Assembly (NCBI GenBank): GCA_029844215.1
Contig: CM056724.1
Span: 84,897,093-84,961,092, forward strand
Source: Przewalskia tangutica
Lineage: Eukaryota; Streptophyta; Magnoliopsida; Solanales; Solanaceae
Length of the DNA: 64,000 nt
Reading direction: 5' to 3'
Below the pieces are notes generated by a model. The model saw only the letters and a program-made list of their open reading frames with translations, ran no database searches and was not told the origin of the DNA. Numbering within the stretch: the first letter of the stretch is position 1; every line of letters begins with the position of its first letter. Shown here one piece after another: positions 63,522-64,000 of the stretch. The position numbers and the translations under genes were made by a program.

Positions 63522-64000
63522 GCGATGAGTTCTGAGATATATCTTTAGCCCTTAAGAGACTTGTATATGTTGTTATGGTAGATACATGTTGAGTGCTATG
63601 TACGGATAGCATTGTGTTAATTGTGAATTAGAAAACATGGGTAGTTGAAAAGGTAAGTATGGGGACATGGAAGGTGTGAACCTTAGAATATTACACGTTG
63701 AGACCTTAGATGTAAGGCCGTCTTGAGTAAAAGATTTTGCGGGTGATCTTTGTCGGAGTACATTATATACATAGGGTGTATTAGTGTGATAAATCCATGG
63801 GTTGTGTGAGAGGGAAGTGATAGCTTTCATGACTTGAATAGGTAAGATTGTTCCGGATCGGGGAACAAGAGTTTGGCGCGATCGCGGGTCGGGTTGAGGC
63901 CAGATCGCGGGTCAACCCGTAGCCCGGAATGAGGTGGGGTCAGTTCGAGGTGGTCCCGCCAGGTGGTAGGGTCACGGGGGTGCTAGGCCCAAGTTTAGGT
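63522..64000 (+). other. Non-coding 3' domain of El-9, start
   Basis: No gene seen. It is the inverted relative of 1-585 and 32340-32870; 63890-64000 (GCGGGTCAACCCG, GGTGGGGTCAGTTCGAGGTGG) mirrors 32395-32460. Confidence 0.7.

Larger units (their letters stand above)
48567..64000 (+). mobile_element. El-9: sense element with shortened gag, 5' end only
   Basis: 5' LTR 48567-62635 (containing the poly(A) insertion and El-10), primer site at 62640, gag from 62842, then a direct jump at about 63480 into the non-coding domain shared with El-1 and El-6. The 3' end is outside the window. The target was El-8; the left flank is CTAGT. With about 210 codons of gag and no pol in view it is non-autonomous. 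Confidence 0.85.

Noticed and set aside
1..64000. A new host-gene cluster, defence system or viral insertion
   Set aside because: I could assign nearly all of the window to nested LTR elements; no envelope-like, caulimovirus movement or coat, helitron or DNA transposase motif was seen.

Overview
The window reads as plant heterochromatin made entirely of retrotransposons. I see no host gene, rRNA, tRNA or CRISPR array. Wherever coding sequence can be recognised it is Ty3/gypsy gag-pol with domain order gag, CCHC knuckle, protease, reverse transcriptase, RNase H, integrase, chromodomain-like tail, which fits the Tekay/Del chromoviruses of plants. LTRs start TGTTA(T/C)ACCCC, end GTCGTGACA and are 2.4-3.9 kb long. 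The primer site is the initiator-Met type TGGTATCAGAGC. The LTR style suggests an asterid eudicot, possibly Solanaceae, with low confidence.

Layout: ten LTR elements (El-1 to El-10) are nested in each other. Left: El-4 (+) is the outermost unit. Its 5' LTR (16488-17470) is interrupted by antisense El-3 (LTR piece 14468-16487), El-3 by antisense El-1 (1-14467), and the El-1 LTR by full-length antisense El-2 (2235-11863, target-site duplication ACTAA). Middle: the El-4 interior is interrupted by antisense El-5 (18234-45313, GTGTG), El-5's LTR by antisense El-6 (18407-37606, CATAA), and El-6's LTR by full-length sense El-7 (20828-30918, TTCCA). Right: El-4's 3' LTR (from 45727) is interrupted by antisense El-8 (from 46849), El-8 by sense El-9 (48567 to beyond the window end), and the El-9 5' LTR by a small poly(A)-tailed insertion (about 50723-51650, minus strand) and by sense El-10 (52599-62356).

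El-2, El-7 and El-10 carry complete but broken gag-pol. El-5 and El-6 carry gag only, El-9 a shortened gag, and El-1 and El-4 only a gag stub. The gag-only and stub elements share a different non-coding 3' domain, so they look like a non-autonomous (TR-GAG/LARD-like) series mobilised by relatives such as El-7 and El-10.

Most worth checking: (1) every LTR family has a conserved promoter layout followed by an AUG-poor or AUG-free leader ending in a consensus splice donor, with an acceptor a few bases before the gag ATG, which suggests a spliced gag-pol mRNA that lacks the primer site; (2) a palindromic G-box-like site in all families; (3) a perfect inverted repeat beside the polypurine tract; (4) LTR partners differ mainly at CAG/CTG/CCGG sites, which looks like long-read error at methylated CHG sites and probably explains many of the frameshifts. 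All family calls come from reading motifs; no database search was made.
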